This document shows positions 1-10,797 of a DNA stretch of 64,000 bases, in pieces (positions within the stretch are counted from its first letter, which is position 1; each line of letters opens with the position of its first letter). Made by a program: the position numbers and the translations under genes. The notes under the pieces are model-generated. The model was not told the DNA's origin. It did no database searches and saw nothing but the letters and a program-made list of their open reading frames with translations. The DNA comes from Tipula vernalis (taxonomy: Eukaryota; Arthropoda; Insecta; Diptera; Tipulidae), in assembly GCA_958295665.1 (NCBI GenBank), contig OY282560.1, forward strand, positions 192,760,061 to 192,824,060, read 5' to 3'.

Positions 1-671
1 TTATAAAAAAAATATATTTGATTTTATGTGTTTTATAATTATTGTTGAATGCTATGAGTTGACTATTTCGCAATTGACAGTTACAACGAAGACTGGTCCA
101 ATTATAATTTTGTTGTTGCCTTTATACAAATTTTGTTAGTTTCAATTTTTGATAATTTTTTTTTTTTTTTTTTGTTGGTTAAGGTGTTATATCAAAGTAC
201 TGCTCTACACAAATCCAAAGTTTTACTCTACACAAATCCAAAGTTTTACTCTACACGAATCCAAAGTGTTACTCTATACAATCAAAAACAAATTTACTTT
301 ACTGAAATTTTGACGTTTACACATTTGTAAGTATAAAAATGAAAGAGATTTAAAATTTTAAAAAGATGAGGCTAAGTTATACCTTATACTATTAATTTGT
401 AATTTTTAGGCCAAGGTGCGGTAAATGAATGACTCCAGTGTCATCCAAATGAGATAAGAGGATTTAATTGAATAGTTACAATCCGGAATATTTATTATAT
501 GTTGTTCCCCGTTTAGGTTAGGACACATCATCATCGATGGGTAAACCAGGAACCCGTAAATGCAGCAAATACACGGTATCTTATGTTTGTAACCTAGATT
601 TCGTGAAATAGATTTGAGTTGAGTTTACAGCGACTAAACAAATATGCGTTTTTAGATTCTAAAACCCTCCA
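1..671 (-). repeat. BEL-1 3' LTR (partial)
   Basis: This is the downstream LTR of BEL-1 and matches 6930-7600. On the plus strand it ends in CTCCA at 671, so on the element's own strand it begins TGGAGG. The other end lies outside the window. It contains a T-tract near 148-173 and 3.5 copies of a 23-bp tandem repeat at 203-282. Confidence 0.95.
203..282. repeat. 23-bp tandem repeat inside the BEL-1 LTR
   Basis: Three copies of a 23-bp unit (core CTCTACACAAATCCAAAG) begin at 203, 226 and 249, with a partial fourth at 272. The same array recurs in the other LTR at 7132-7211. Short tandem arrays in LTRs often act as enhancers, but nothing here proves that role. Confidence 0.85.
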
Positions 672-684
672 TACCGCCCACCTT
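672..684 (-). other. BEL-1 polypurine tract
   Basis: On the minus strand the bases just upstream of the 3' LTR read AAGGTGGGCGGTA, a purine-rich stretch that abuts the LTR start TGGAGG. This is where plus-strand DNA synthesis would be primed. It is shorter and less pure than retroviral tracts. Confidence 0.6.
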
Positions 685-696
685 GAACCGCAGAGT

Positions 697-3600
697 TCAA
701 TCGTATGAACTCTTTCGAATGAGACTATCATTTGGTGATTTTAATGTTGGCATTACTAAGGGTGTATCATGTAGCATTTCACTGACTGGATGATTGGTTT
801 CATTTTGACAGGAAGCCAATTGAGTGCTATCACGGCTGCGTTTTGTAGTTGATTCAGTTTCACTACTACAATCATCACTGCTTCTTTGATCCGCAATAGG
901 TAACAAACATAGTCGGTGAATAGACCTTTTGATTTCACCATTAGTAGTTCTTAATGTAACCACTCTAGTCCTCTTATCACTGCCTGGATGAATTTTGATG
1001 ATCCTTCCCAACAGCCAATGACTTATTGGTAAACCGACATCTTGAACTAATACTACGTCGTTAACTTGTAATGATCCCTTCGCTTGTTGCCATTTATCTC
1101 TACGCTGCAAACTGGTGAGGTACTCATTATACCACCTTTTCCAGAAGTGATGTACCATGTCATTAATGACCCTCCATCTAGTAGTAGGCGATGAAATTTG
1201 ATGCACAATATCCAGCGAAGGAATAGTTATCGGAGAGTATCCATGCAAAAAATGTGCTGGGGTAAGAAAATCTAGTTCATCGCCTGACGTTCTACACAAT
1301 GGTCGTTTATTTAGGATGCCTTCTATTTCAGCAAGAAGTGTGGTCATTTCTTCTAACGTAGGAATGTTTTTTCCCATTACGCGTTTAAAATGGAACTTGA
1401 ATGATTTTACACCCGTTTCCCAGAGACCCCCAAAATGAGGACTGTTTGCTGGATTGAAATTCCATTGAATTTGGTTTCTGGAAAAATAATCAATAATATT
1501 GCTAGATTTTTCGACCAACTGATTAAAAGTATGATTCAATTTTGCATTGGCACCAACAAAGTTTGTTCCGTTATCACTGAACAAATCATGACAACCGCCT
1601 CGTCTTGCTGAAAACCTTTTTAGTGCCCCCAGAAAAGCATCACTTGTGAGATCACCAACTAATTCTAAATGTATAGCCTTGATGCTCATACATACAAAAA
1701 TGCAAACGTAAGCTTTGTAGGTCTTTTGTCCTCGTCCTTTTTTTAAATGTATCCCAAAGGGTCCCGCATAGTCAATACCAGTTGAAAGAAAAGGACGAAC
1801 TAAGTCCACTCTAGATTTCGGTAAACTTCCCATTAATTGTTGTTGAAGCTCTGCATTGAATCTGGAACATGGCACACATTTATCCACAATTGATTTGGCT
1901 TTTGATTTTCCTCTCGGAATCCAGAATTTATGTTTGATAAGACTCATCATAAGAGAAGGTCCAGCGTGTTTCCCATAAACATGCTCATCTTGTAGAAGAA
2001 GGTAACTAATTCTTGATCGGCAATGCAATATGATTGGATGTTTTGTTGCATACGGTGCAACACTGTGATGTAGCCTTCCGCCCACACGGAGTACGCCATA
2101 TTTATCCACAAAAGGACTCAAACATTTTAGACTGCTATCGTTTGGAACTGTGCCTTTGATTTTTAAAGCTGACAACTCGCTGGAATAAAATTTTATCTGC
2201 TCATGCTTAGTTAACATTACCTCTGCTTGTGATAGTTCCTCTCGAGTTAGCGATTTGCTGGTGCGAGTATAAGCTTCAGGTTCCTTGCATGCTTCTATGA
2301 ATCGTAAAATATAGCAAAGCACCCTCTGAGTCCTCTGGTATGAATGATATAATAATAAAAATTCATCAAGCCATTTATTTTCGATACTAGTGATGAACGC
2401 GAACGTTTTATTGGTTTCTTCTTCTGCCGTGTCGTAAGATTTTCTCTGAACGGGCCACATATTTGGTTCTTCATGTAACCAGCTTGGCCCACACAACCAT
2501 AAATCATGCTCTTCTAATTCAATTGGAGACATGCCCCGCGATGCGCAATCTGCAGGATTAGAACCAGATGGCACATGTCTCCATTGTTCCCGTTTACTAC
2601 TTGATCTTATTTCGGAGGTTCGATTGCCGACGAATGTACTCCATCGACGAGGATGGCTTTCCAACCAATCCAAAACGATTTTTGAATCGGTCCAATAATT
2701 TGTTTTGTTGATTTTGACACCAGCTTCTTGCTTGATCATATTGATCAGTTTTGTCAATAATACCGCCCCGCATAATTCGAGCCGTGGTAAGGAAAGCTGG
2801 TTTATTGGTGAAACCTTGGTTTTTGCTGAAATGAGTTGAATGATAACTTTATTATTTGAAGTTACAAACCGATAATAAACAGCCGCCGCATAAGCCTTTG
2901 TACTGGCGTCGCAGAATCCGTGAATGTCAACTTCTGATGCCGAAACTGTGCCTATGTGACGTGGTAGACTGATGCGTTTTACTTGATTAAGCCTACTTAG
3001 AATTGATAACCACGTTGTATTCAATTCTTCTGGTAACGGGTCGTCCCAATCTAATTTTTTGCACCAAAGCTGCTGCATAAATATTTTAACGACAACTGTT
3101 ACCGGTGACAACCAACCCATTGGATCAAAGACTTTACCAGCCGCAGATAATATTTTTCTTTTTGTAAATTTTTCTTGTAAATTTTCGTCTAACGTACATT
3201 GAAACCCAAACTGATCCTTTTCTGGATCCCAACATATGCCAAGGACCTTGATTGCATAATCTACCGTATCTCGCTCTGTAATGGGTTTTTCGGTGGTATC
3301 AAGTAGACTTTCTTCTATGCCATCTAACGCTAATGGACAATTGGTTTTCCATTTCCGTAGTTTAAACCCATGTTTGCACAGTAACTCAATTATGTTTCGG
3401 ATGATACCCCTTGCCTCCTCGACCGTTTGGGCACCACTCATTAGATCATCGACGTAAAAACTATTCTGGATAATTCGCGAAGCTTCTGGATATGAATTAC
3501 CGTATATTTCTGATATATTTTTTAGAGTACGAGTTGCTAAATACGAAGCCGAAGTTAATCCGTACGTGACTGTCGTCAATCGAAAATGTTTGATAGGTTC

Positions 3601-6051
3601 ACTTGTATCTCCTCGCCATACAATTCTCTGATAATCAGTGTCTGGGGTTGCTAATCTTACCATTCGATACATTTTTTCTGCGTCGGCTGAGAAAACGACA
3701 GGATACTCTCTGAATCGCATTATGATGCTGAATAAACTTGGTTGTGTTACTGGACCAGCCGCTAAACATTGATTTAATGAAACACCAGTCGTAGATTTTG
3801 ACGATCCATCAAACACGACCCGTAGCTTAGTCGTAGTACTTCCCAAACGAAGAACACCGTGATGTGGTAGATAACATGATAGTTTGGGTATTTGATTTGG
3901 AGCGACTTCTACCATGTGACCCATGGCTAGATATTCCCGCATAAATTCGCAGTATAGTGTTTTGAATTCTGGATCTCTACTGAATCGCTTTTCAACTCCT
4001 TGAAGTCGTTTTATAGCAGCCGAAAGAGTTTGGCCCAATTTGGTTGGTGATTGCTTAAATGGCAGTTTTACCACAAAGCGTCCGTCTTCATCCATCTTAG
4101 TTGTGGTCACAAAGGTTTCTTCACAAAGGTTTTCCTCTTCACTAAGTTGTAATTCGCTTGACTTCACCTCTTCAACCTCCCAAAATCTTCTCAAGGTCTT
4201 ATCGATGTCTATTAGTGCGGGAGAATTTTCTGTTACTAATAATGAAGAATAGTGCGCGAGTGTTGAATCATTTATTTGCCCAGTTATGATCCAACCAAAA
4301 ATCGATTTTTGTAATACTACTTGAGCATCTGGTAATCTGATTTGACCCATTTCCAAGCAACTAAAAAAGTGATCAGCCCCAATCAAAATATCGATTTCAC
4401 GACCAAGTTGAAACTCCGGATCTGCCAATATAAGATTTTTTTCAATGACTTTTCTTGGAATGTCGTAAACTGGCAAAGAGCAGGTGATTGTTTTAAGGAC
4501 CAATGCATTTAGTTCATAACGTTGATGCTTTGTTTTGATGATTAGGGTTACTTTTCCCTTTGTTGACCCTACATTCATTCCACCAATGCCGCTCACTGCC
4601 ACTCTTGAATTGACCCGTGATAATTTTAGCCGCTGAACGCAATCCTCAGTTATAAAACTCATTTGTGAACCTGAATCAAGCAAAGCTCTACAGAAAGTTA
4701 GTGTTCCTTCTTGATTTACGACAGCGACTCTTGCTGTTGGTAAAATTGTAAACGATGATTTTGTCGGCCCGGAACAAGCAAGACTTGCGGCTTCAACTGG
4801 TTCAATTGAACTCTCTTCTTCGGCGTTAGAACTTAGATTGCTAAGGGTTGTTGATTCGCCAAAATGGAGGAGCGTATGATGCTTGCGACGGCATTGTTGA
4901 CAACGTCGATTCGATGGACAATGCGAAACTGGGTGTTTGGAGCTTAAACAATTGTAACATCGATTGGAATTTTGAATAAATTCTTTCCTTTTGATTGCAT
5001 TCATACCCTGAAACTGCTCACATTGTAATAATGAATGAGATGTATTTTCACAAAGAGCACACTTGAAATTAACGCTGCTTCCCTCATTTTTGTTATTCAA
5101 TTGCGATTGCTCCTCGTTCGTGGACACGAGGCCTCGGATATTACTCCTTAAACTACGTTTCGGCGGTGCTGAGCAGGTTTCGAAGGTCAGAATTCTTTTG
5201 TCAAGAAATTTAAAAAAATCCTCAATAGTCGGATGATTGTGATCTGATGAATAATCAGACCATGCAATTTGGGTTTTTTCATCAAGCTTTTGAATTAGTA
5301 AATAAATGATCCAAGGATCACGAGTTTCGGCTTGATTCCCCAAAGCATTAAGCCCGCGAATTACTTCGTCTGATACATCACGCAACTTACGCAAACTTGA
5401 TACATGACCAGTATTCGCATTTGGCTGTTCAACAAACGTTCTAATGTAAGAACCGATGATATATTTTTGGTTATCGTACCGCTCCTTCAATTTGTTAAAG
5501 GCACCAAGATAATTGGTCTCAGTTACTCTTATGTGTCGTACCAATGATGCCGCTTCGCCCCGCAATAAGCTTTTTAAATATTGAAATTTTTCAACTCCTG
5601 ATAAATTTGAATCGTGAATGGTGGTACTAAACATGTCGAAAAATGAAGGCCAATCAGTGTAATCGCCCGAAAATGGTGGAATGTACAATTTTGGTAGCTT
5701 GACTTCCGAATGATTGCCAATATAAGTTGCATTTGCTGTCATGTTTAAACCATTGCTCGCTTGTGATTCTCTCAATTGCTTATGACGAATGCTGGTTTTG
5801 AGCCGACCAGCAGCTTCATAATAACTGTTTTCAATTGAGAGATCAACTTCCTCCGTTTCACTCATTGCGACTATGCGTGTCTCTATATTACTTATCGTAT
5901 CATATAATTTCACGACCTGTTCAAGACGAACGATACATTGTTCCAACTCTGTTTGCTCATCAATCGCTCGGGCAAACTCAACGATTTGCAACAATTTGTT
6001 TTTGTTGAGAGTTCGTTGTCTTTTTAAGGATGAAATGTCTTTATCCGCCAT
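697..6051 (-). CDS. BEL-1 Gag-Pol polyprotein, intact
   Basis: A single 1784-residue frame encodes the whole BEL/Pao polyprotein. The ATG at 6051 opens a basic, coiled-coil-like N terminus, followed by a DUF1759-type Gag region (LPKLYIPPFSG near residue 120). Cys/His knuckles lie at about 332-395, including CYNC-x4-H-x4-C. A retropepsin-like active site, LLDSGSQ, lies near 457 (DUF1758 region). Reverse transcriptase has FSADAEKMYR and the catalytic FYVDD near 865. RNase H starts around GFCDAS near 1042. Integrase has an HHCC zinc site followed by a D-D-E set: DYAGPF near 1424, SDNGTNF near 1490 and GGLWETG near 1542; a DUF5641-type C terminus follows. Length and domain order are normal for the family, and I saw no inactivating change. 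It would be made from the 5' LTR at 6774-7600 and processed by its own protease in virus-like particles (family knowledge). Confidence 0.95.
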   Translation of the reverse strand: MADKDISSLKRQRTLNKNKLLQIVEFARAIDEQTELEQCIVRLEQVVKLYDTISNIETRIVAMSETEEVDLSIENSYYEAAGRLKTSIRHKQLRESQASNGLNMTANATYIGNHSEVKLPKLYIPPFSGDYTDWPSFFDMFSTTIHDSNLSGVEKFQYLKSLLRGEAASLVRHIRVTETNYLGAFNKLKERYDNQKYIIGSYIRTFVEQPNANTGHVSSLRKLRDVSDEVIRGLNALGNQAETRDPWIIYLLIQKLDEKTQIAWSDYSSDHNHPTIEDFFKFLDKRILTFETCSAPPKRSLRSNIRGLVSTNEEQSQLNNKNEGSSVNFKCALCENTSHSLLQCEQFQGMNAIKRKEFIQNSNRCYNCLSSKHPVSHCPSNRRCQQCRRKHHTLLHFGESTTLSNLSSNAEEESSIEPVEAASLACSGPTKSSFTILPTARVAVVNQEGTLTFCRALLDSGSQMSFITEDCVQRLKLSRVNSRVAVSGIGGMNVGSTKGKVTLIIKTKHQRYELNALVLKTITCSLPVYDIPRKVIEKNLILADPEFQLGREIDILIGADHFFSCLEMGQIRLPDAQVVLQKSIFGWIITGQINDSTLAHYSSLLVTENSPALIDIDKTLRRFWEVEEVKSSELQLSEEENLCEETFVTTTKMDEDGRFVVKLPFKQSPTKLGQTLSAAIKRLQGVEKRFSRDPEFKTLYCEFMREYLAMGHMVEVAPNQIPKLSCYLPHHGVLRLGSTTTKLRVVFDGSSKSTTGVSLNQCLAAGPVTQPSLFSIIMRFREYPVVFSADAEKMYRMVRLATPDTDYQRIVWRGDTSEPIKHFRLTTVTYGLTSASYLATRTLKNISEIYGNSYPEASRIIQNSFYVDDLMSGAQTVEEARGIIRNIIELLCKHGFKLRKWKTNCPLALDGIEESLLDTTEKPITERDTVDYAIKVLGICWDPEKDQFGFQCTLDENLQEKFTKRKILSAAGKVFDPMGWLSPVTVVVKIFMQQLWCKKLDWDDPLPEELNTTWLSILSRLNQVKRISLPRHIGTVSASEVDIHGFCDASTKAYAAAVYYRFVTSNNKVIIQLISAKTKVSPINQLSLPRLELCGAVLLTKLINMIKQEAGVKINKTNYWTDSKIVLDWLESHPRRWSTFVGNRTSEIRSSSKREQWRHVPSGSNPADCASRGMSPIELEEHDLWLCGPSWLHEEPNMWPVQRKSYDTAEEETNKTFAFITSIENKWLDEFLLLYHSYQRTQRVLCYILRFIEACKEPEAYTRTSKSLTREELSQAEVMLTKHEQIKFYSSELSALKIKGTVPNDSSLKCLSPFVDKYGVLRVGGRLHHSVAPYATKHPIILHCRSRISYLLLQDEHVYGKHAGPSLMMSLIKHKFWIPRGKSKAKSIVDKCVPCSRFNAELQQQLMGSLPKSRVDLVRPFLSTGIDYAGPFGIHLKKGRGQKTYKAYVCIFVCMSIKAIHLELVGDLTSDAFLGALKRFSARRGGCHDLFSDNGTNFVGANAKLNHTFNQLVEKSSNIIDYFSRNQIQWNFNPANSPHFGGLWETGVKSFKFHFKRVMGKNIPTLEEMTTLLAEIEGILNKRPLCRTSGDELDFLTPAHFLHGYSPITIPSLDIVHQISSPTTRWRVINDMVHHFWKRWYNEYLTSLQRRDKWQQAKGSLQVNDVVLVQDVGLPISHWLLGRIIKIHPGSDKRTRVVTLRTTNGEIKRSIHRLCLLPIADQRSSDDCSSETESTTKRSRDSTQLASCQNETNHPVSEMLHDTPLVMPTLKSPNDSLIRKSSYD

Positions 6052-6753
6052 TATTTAACTTTGTTGACGCCCCGTTTTTCTGATGGTAGTTGGATTTATT
6101 TACCGCTATGTTTTCTCCTTTCTGCACAGTTTGTAAAACACGTCTTCCCACACGTGTTCGTTCGTATTTATTTCCAAACTACCCGTTGCTGCATTCAAGT
6201 GTATGTGGCCTTGAATCCTGTTTTATTTTCTTAGTAATTTTCACGATACATTCACTTTGATTGTTACCACCACACTAACTGTTAAAGTATATATTTTGAG
6301 ATCACCACAGCTACACACGCGACCGATGCAAACACTGGCAATTTCACCCCAATACCTCGTAGTTTGAAAAAAAAAACACATAACACGTGCCACTCTAACC
6401 TCAAATTTCGGTTTAATATTCTAGAATACTGAATGCAATGTTTGATAAATTACACCATATTCTACCACATAAACTCGCTTCTTCCCGCTTGGCTTTGTTT
6501 CAACTATACACGCTTTCCGCACACGTGTTGAATTGATTCACGACTCTATTTATGACTGTGAGAGCACTACCGCACTGAATGAACAAATATTTACCGCTAT
6601 TATATTCGCTCAAAGTGGTTTAACACACTATCCGCTGAAGTGTTAATCAAAAAAAAAAAAACTTTCTTTTCTAACGTTCTAGAAGGTACGCGCACTGATT
6701 TGATTTTATAAACAATTTGTATCACCATTCTAGAAAATTGTACCGCAAAAATA
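6052..6753 (-). other. BEL-1 5' leader
   Basis: This is the non-coding leader between primer site and ATG, about 700 bp. The hexamer CACGTG recurs (near 6152, 6384 and 6522), and TTTACCGCTAT occurs twice (near 6099 and 6591), suggesting a partly duplicated leader. A packaging signal would be expected here, but no structure is obvious by eye. Confidence 0.6.
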
Positions 6754-6770
6754 TCCGGCTCGAAGGACCA
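6754..6770 (-). promoter_or_regulatory. BEL-1 primer binding site, tRNA-Tyr type
   Basis: On the minus strand this reads TGGTCCTTCGAGCCGGA, the complement of the 3' end of eukaryotic tRNA-Tyr including CCA. It starts three bases inside the 5' LTR boundary, the normal place for priming minus-strand DNA. BEL-2 has the same site at 10430-10446. Confidence 0.85.
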
Positions 6771-6773
6771 TTT

Positions 6774-7600
6774 TGACGGAGTTCACTGTTAATTCCGCGA
6801 GGGCCGCTTGGTTCTTGAATTTTCCAAATTAAAACAAGACAATTATAATATACACGAATTCACAGATTGATAAAAACACAAACCAAAAAAAAAAACAAGC
6901 GAGATTAAATTTTCCAGTTACAAATTTTATTATAAAAAAAATATATTTGATTTTATGTGTTTTATAATTATTGTTGAATGCTATGAGTTGACTATTTCGC
7001 AATTGACAGTTACAACGAAGACTGGTCCAATTATAATTTTGTTGTTGCCTTTATACAAATTTTGTTAGTTTCAATTTTTGATAATTTTTTTTTTTTTTTT
7101 TTGTTGGTTAAGGTGTTATATCAAAGTACTGCTCTACACAAATCCAAAGTTTTACTCTACACAAATCCAAAGTTTTACTCTACACGAATCCAAAGTGTTA
7201 CTCTATACAATCAAAAACAAATTTACTTTACTGAAATTTTGACGTTTACACATTTGTAAGTATAAAAATGAAAGAGATTTAAAATTTTAAAAAGATGAGG
7301 CTAAGTTATAACTTATACTATTAATTTGTAATTTTTAGGCCAAGGTGCGGTAAATGAATGACTCCAGTGTCATCCAAATGAGATAAGAGGATTTAATTGA
7401 ATAGTTACAATCCGGAATATTTATTATATGTTGTTCCCCGTTTAGGTTAGGACACATCATCATCGATGGGTAAACCAGGAACCCGTAAATGCAGCAAATA
7501 CACGGTATCTTATGTTTGTAACCTAGATTTCGTGAAATAGATTTGAGTTGAGTTTACAGCGACTAAACAAATATGCGTTTTTAGATTCTAAAACCCTCCA
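6774..7600 (-). repeat. BEL-1 5' LTR (complete, 827 bp)
   Basis: It begins TGACGG at 6774 and ends CTCCA at 7600 on the plus strand, a TG...CA pair. The inner boundary is fixed by the adjacent tRNA-Tyr site and the outer one by loss of identity with the left copy after 671/7600. It should hold the promoter and polyadenylation signals; none was assigned with confidence. Confidence 0.9.
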
Positions 7601-7849
7601 GAGGTTTTCACAGAATGTGGTCAAATATAATATGATTGTGTAGACGGAGGGAGTATTTTATGTAAATAAAGCAATATCAGTAGTCGATACTCGAGTTGAA
7701 TAATGCTATTTACCATGTATTGCAAACAACAGGTGAATCTTCTAATAATTAGTTCAAGATTAGTTCGTTTTGAAAAATATAATAATGTGGTTCCATCGGT
7801 TTCGATCCCGAGCCAGCTCTTCATATTGATCTAACTAATCAAGTCTTTT

Positions 7850-8216
7850 TCTTCTTTCATAGGGTAGGTGGTCTCCCAGAAGGTTCAACTTTCGTTGATG
7901 CCGATCTGAGCCTTGACGATTTTATGAATCGCATGATGTCGATTTTATCGAGATGTTTTCTGATTTCGTGATTTATTCAATTTCTGTACGTGGCTCCCTC
8001 TTTGAAGGAACCGAGAAATATTCTAAAAATCTTATGCTTAGTTAGAGCAGTTTTTTGGATGTTTTGAGCTGTCAGTGTCCAAGACTCACTATCAAAGGTG
8101 ATAATTGGTCTGATCAGCATTTTGTAGGTAACCACTTTTGTTGTGTGCGATATATGAGGAAAATGGAATATTTTAATGTTTTCGTAAAATTCTTGGTAAC
8201 CTGTTATGATACTCAA
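7850..8216 (-). pseudogene. Non-LTR retrotransposon reverse transcriptase C-terminal remnant
   Basis: A minus-strand frame from 8216 to 7977 has the pattern found just after the polymerase domain of many insect non-LTR elements: YKMLIRPIITF, SWTLTAQN, KHKIFRIFLGSFKEGATYR. Past the stop, other frames give HEIRKHLDKIDIM and SGRPPT, matching the following arginine-rich tail (usually a GRP-type motif). Catalytic motifs are absent and the frame is interrupted, so this is an old, 5'-truncated fragment. The exact clade is not resolvable. It was probably present before BEL-1 landed beside it, but this is not proven. Confidence 0.65.
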
Positions 8217-9709
8217 TTAAATGTACACAGACACGGCGATGAACTCATTCACTTTCTCATATTAAATATCTCCTGAAATAAAGTCTCTTCGCATCTGCCT
8301 TCTTGCGTTGGCCATGTATTTAGTCATCGCTTCGCTGTTCTGAAAGCCAATTTGGAATGGAAACGGAAGGAGGATCTCTTTCAGGGAGATGATGTTGCGA
8401 CCCAAAATGCATTTGATTTAAAGAAAATTTGAACTATTGGGTCTTCTTGCCGTATTGCAGATGGTATTCCGAAGACATCAGAAAATTTTCCTTCTATTGG
8501 CATATTGCAAATTGAGCTATCCATTAAAAGCTGGCACTTAGAAAACAAATTTACGGTATGCTTATTAAGTTAAAAGAATATACTTGTAGGCCCTGTAACA
8601 ACATTTGAAGAGTTATAAAATTATATAATTTTTAAGGGGCTCATAGAGCCATTTGTAGCAATCAAGGTATCAATATACGTTTTGTACACACATAATGTAA
8701 GTATAATCAGCTCCCTTTAAAAAGCCGCAAACTATACAGTGATATTCCTTTTGTTTCAAAATTTCTGATTTACCCCAATTCATATATATTTTATAAATAT
8801 TGTACACAAGGTGTTCAATTTTAAAAGACCTATTCAAATAGGTATTTCGTCAGAAAAGCTTGCAAATCAAAAAAATAACCTACCAAACATTTATATTATT
8901 TTACGGGGCCAATCGATCTGTGACCTTTAGTTTGGCCTTGAAATCTGTTTTGAAGGTTAATAGACGGTCAATTCTTGTTTTTTACAGGAACCCTCATTTT
9001 TGAACTAGGATTTTGAAAATGCGAAAAACTTTACATTCAGTTAGGTACGAAAGGCATTTTTGATTGACTTTCAGCGGTCATTTAAAGATTAAATTACGAA
9101 ACGGCACGAAATAACTAGAAGACGATGAATTTTAATGGGTAAATTGATCAAAACATGCCACGCTGGTGACCTTGACCCTTAGCTTCACGATCATTTAAAG
9201 GTCAACTGGACGTCAGTGAACAAATTTAAAATTTATAATTTCGATTTATTTTTATCGTTGTTTATAAATGAATTTTTGTTGCCGCTCATTAAAAAATAAA
9301 TAAAACGATCGATATTTCACTCTCTTCCCTTTGTATTATTTGAGTTTACTAGCACTCTCCAGAAGTTTCCACAATAATGAATTACAGTGTTTAAATTTTC
9401 CTTCCTTTCTTTAATCTCTCTGTGCGGAAAGAAACAAAAAATATTTTGCTTTGTTTCTTGCTCGATCCGCGAAATAAAAATATATAAAATATCTATCCTC
9501 GTATAAAACACAAAGGGAATAGATTCAAATAACGATCGATTTATTTGTTTTTTAAGGGGCGTTAACTACTACAACTGAATACAGGAGAAGAAGCGAAAAA
9601 TTAAAAAAAAAAATTGAAAATATAAATTTTTAATTGGTTTACTGACGTCCGCTTCACCGTTAAATGACCTTGACAGTAAGGGGTTACAACAACTGTTAAT
9701 TGAGTCATT

Positions 9710-9714
9710 CCCCA
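9710..9714. repeat. BEL-2 target-site duplication CCCCA
   Basis: CCCCA lies immediately left of the BEL-2 5' LTR and again immediately right of the 3' LTR at 16871-16875. Five-base duplications are usual for BEL elements. This fixes both ends of the insertion. Confidence 0.9.
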
Positions 9715-10429
9715 TGTTCATGCTTAATGAATGCACATCGTCATCATAAAAAGTTAAATCAGCTGTATCAAGTATCAAGTTCAAGGTCAATAATCAAGAA
9801 ATGCAAAACAACTATACTTATTGATGTTTATATTTATTAATTGTTTACACTGCACAATAATTCACGGTTAACAACATACATACATTCATGTAGCAATATA
9901 TCGCTATTATTCCATTAAAGTTTAATACCGCATCCCATTCTGCGTATTATTGGCGCTACCTAAAATAAACCAAAGAAATTGTCACTCGAATTTCGATCAA
10001 CATACCAGTTTAATATAATTATACTTATCTTTATTTGTAATTATAACCATTATGAGAACTCATTTACAAATCTGAAATTAAGAAATATTATTGTAATTAA
10101 ATTAATTAAATTAAATTAAGAATATTTATATTATAAAAATACTTACACAACAAATGTCTACTGACAGCTCAATGTATACTTACGTAAATTTCACATTTTT
10201 TAGATTAAGTTCTAGTACAAATTGTAATAATGTATTCATATTTTAGATTTATGTATGTGTATCAAAAATAAAACTCGTTCACTTGTTTTCCGACCATCAG
10301 CCGTATAAGTTTGTAAAAATATAAATTAAATAACACTTAAGCTACCACAATAATTGAGAAATAAATAATTTTCAATAAGTTTGTACATTGGGTTTTGGTT
10401 TATTTCACCTGTCGTACAATAAGGAAACA
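9715..10429 (+). repeat. BEL-2 5' LTR
   Basis: A 715-bp LTR, TGTTCATGC...GGAAACA, bounded by CCCCA on the left and the primer site on the right. It contains TCAAGGTCA at 9781-9789, a perfect match to the monomer site of FTZ-F1/ERR-type nuclear receptors. It repeats at 16148-16870. Confidence 0.95.
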
Positions 10430-10446
10430 TGGTCCTTCGAGCCGGA
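10430..10446 (+). promoter_or_regulatory. BEL-2 primer binding site, tRNA-Tyr type
   Basis: TGGTCCTTCGAGCCGGA follows the LTR with no gap and is complementary to the 3' end of tRNA-Tyr. It is identical to the BEL-1 site over 17 bases. Confidence 0.9.
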
Positions 10447-10797
10447 TTTGGTAAAATTTAAGCACCTTTTCTTACCGATCCACACCTATTTAAGAATTTG
10501 CGCAATCAGTTGTAAGTAAATAATTTTGATCATATATATTCAAGTGCAAACATTCTAAATCGAGTGAATAAAGTGTAAACAGTGCAAGATTTTAAGTGAT
10601 CACATATTGTTGAGACATTTCATTGGAAGCGTATAAAAATCCAACACGCGGTAACCTAACCTAAAAGTGCATTTATTTACGTGACAACGGAACACTAGAG
10701 ATAATTTTCTAGAAATTATAATTTCTTAAAAAGGAAATATCTAACTATTTTAGTATTTTATCGAGAATTAAAAATATTAACGAAAATCGCGAGTAAG
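10447..10797 (+). other. BEL-2 5' leader
   Basis: About 350 bp of AT-rich non-coding leader between the primer site and the Gag ATG. It contains TAACCTAACCTAA near 10652, a short match to the CCTAA unit also seen at the 3' ends of LINE-A and LINE-B. Confidence 0.6.

Larger units (their letters stand above)
1..7600 (-). mobile_element. BEL-1: intact BEL/Pao LTR retrotransposon, left LTR cut by window edge
   Basis: A BEL/Pao-type element read on the minus strand. Bases 1-671 repeat at 6930-7600 with one mismatch that I could find (near 382 versus 7311), so these are the two LTRs. From right to left come the 5' LTR (6774-7600), a primer site for tRNA-Tyr (6754-6770), a leader of about 700 bp, one Gag-Pol frame (6051 to 697), a purine-rich tract (672-684) and the 3' LTR. 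The left LTR lacks roughly its outer 156 bp because the window begins inside it, so the target duplication cannot be tested; the right flank begins GAGGT. LTR identity plus an unbroken 1784-codon frame indicate a very recent, possibly still competent copy. No env-like frame is present. Confidence 0.95.
7601..9714. other. AT-rich spacer between BEL-1 and BEL-2
   Basis: Apart from the reverse transcriptase remnant near 7850-8216, I see no gene. Between 8920 and 9714 there are repeated matches to AGGTCA in both orientations, including perfect TGACCTTGA at 9167-9175 and 9665-9673. Several short A/T tracts are present. Confidence 0.6.

Noticed and set aside
203..282. Regular short repeats resembling a CRISPR array
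   Set aside because: The 23-bp units are directly tandem with no spacers, lie inside an LTR and recur in the partner LTR; the host is an animal.
7790..7816. A tRNA or tRNA-derived SINE B-box (GGTTTCGATCCCGAG)
   Set aside because: No matching A-box or cloverleaf at the right distance.
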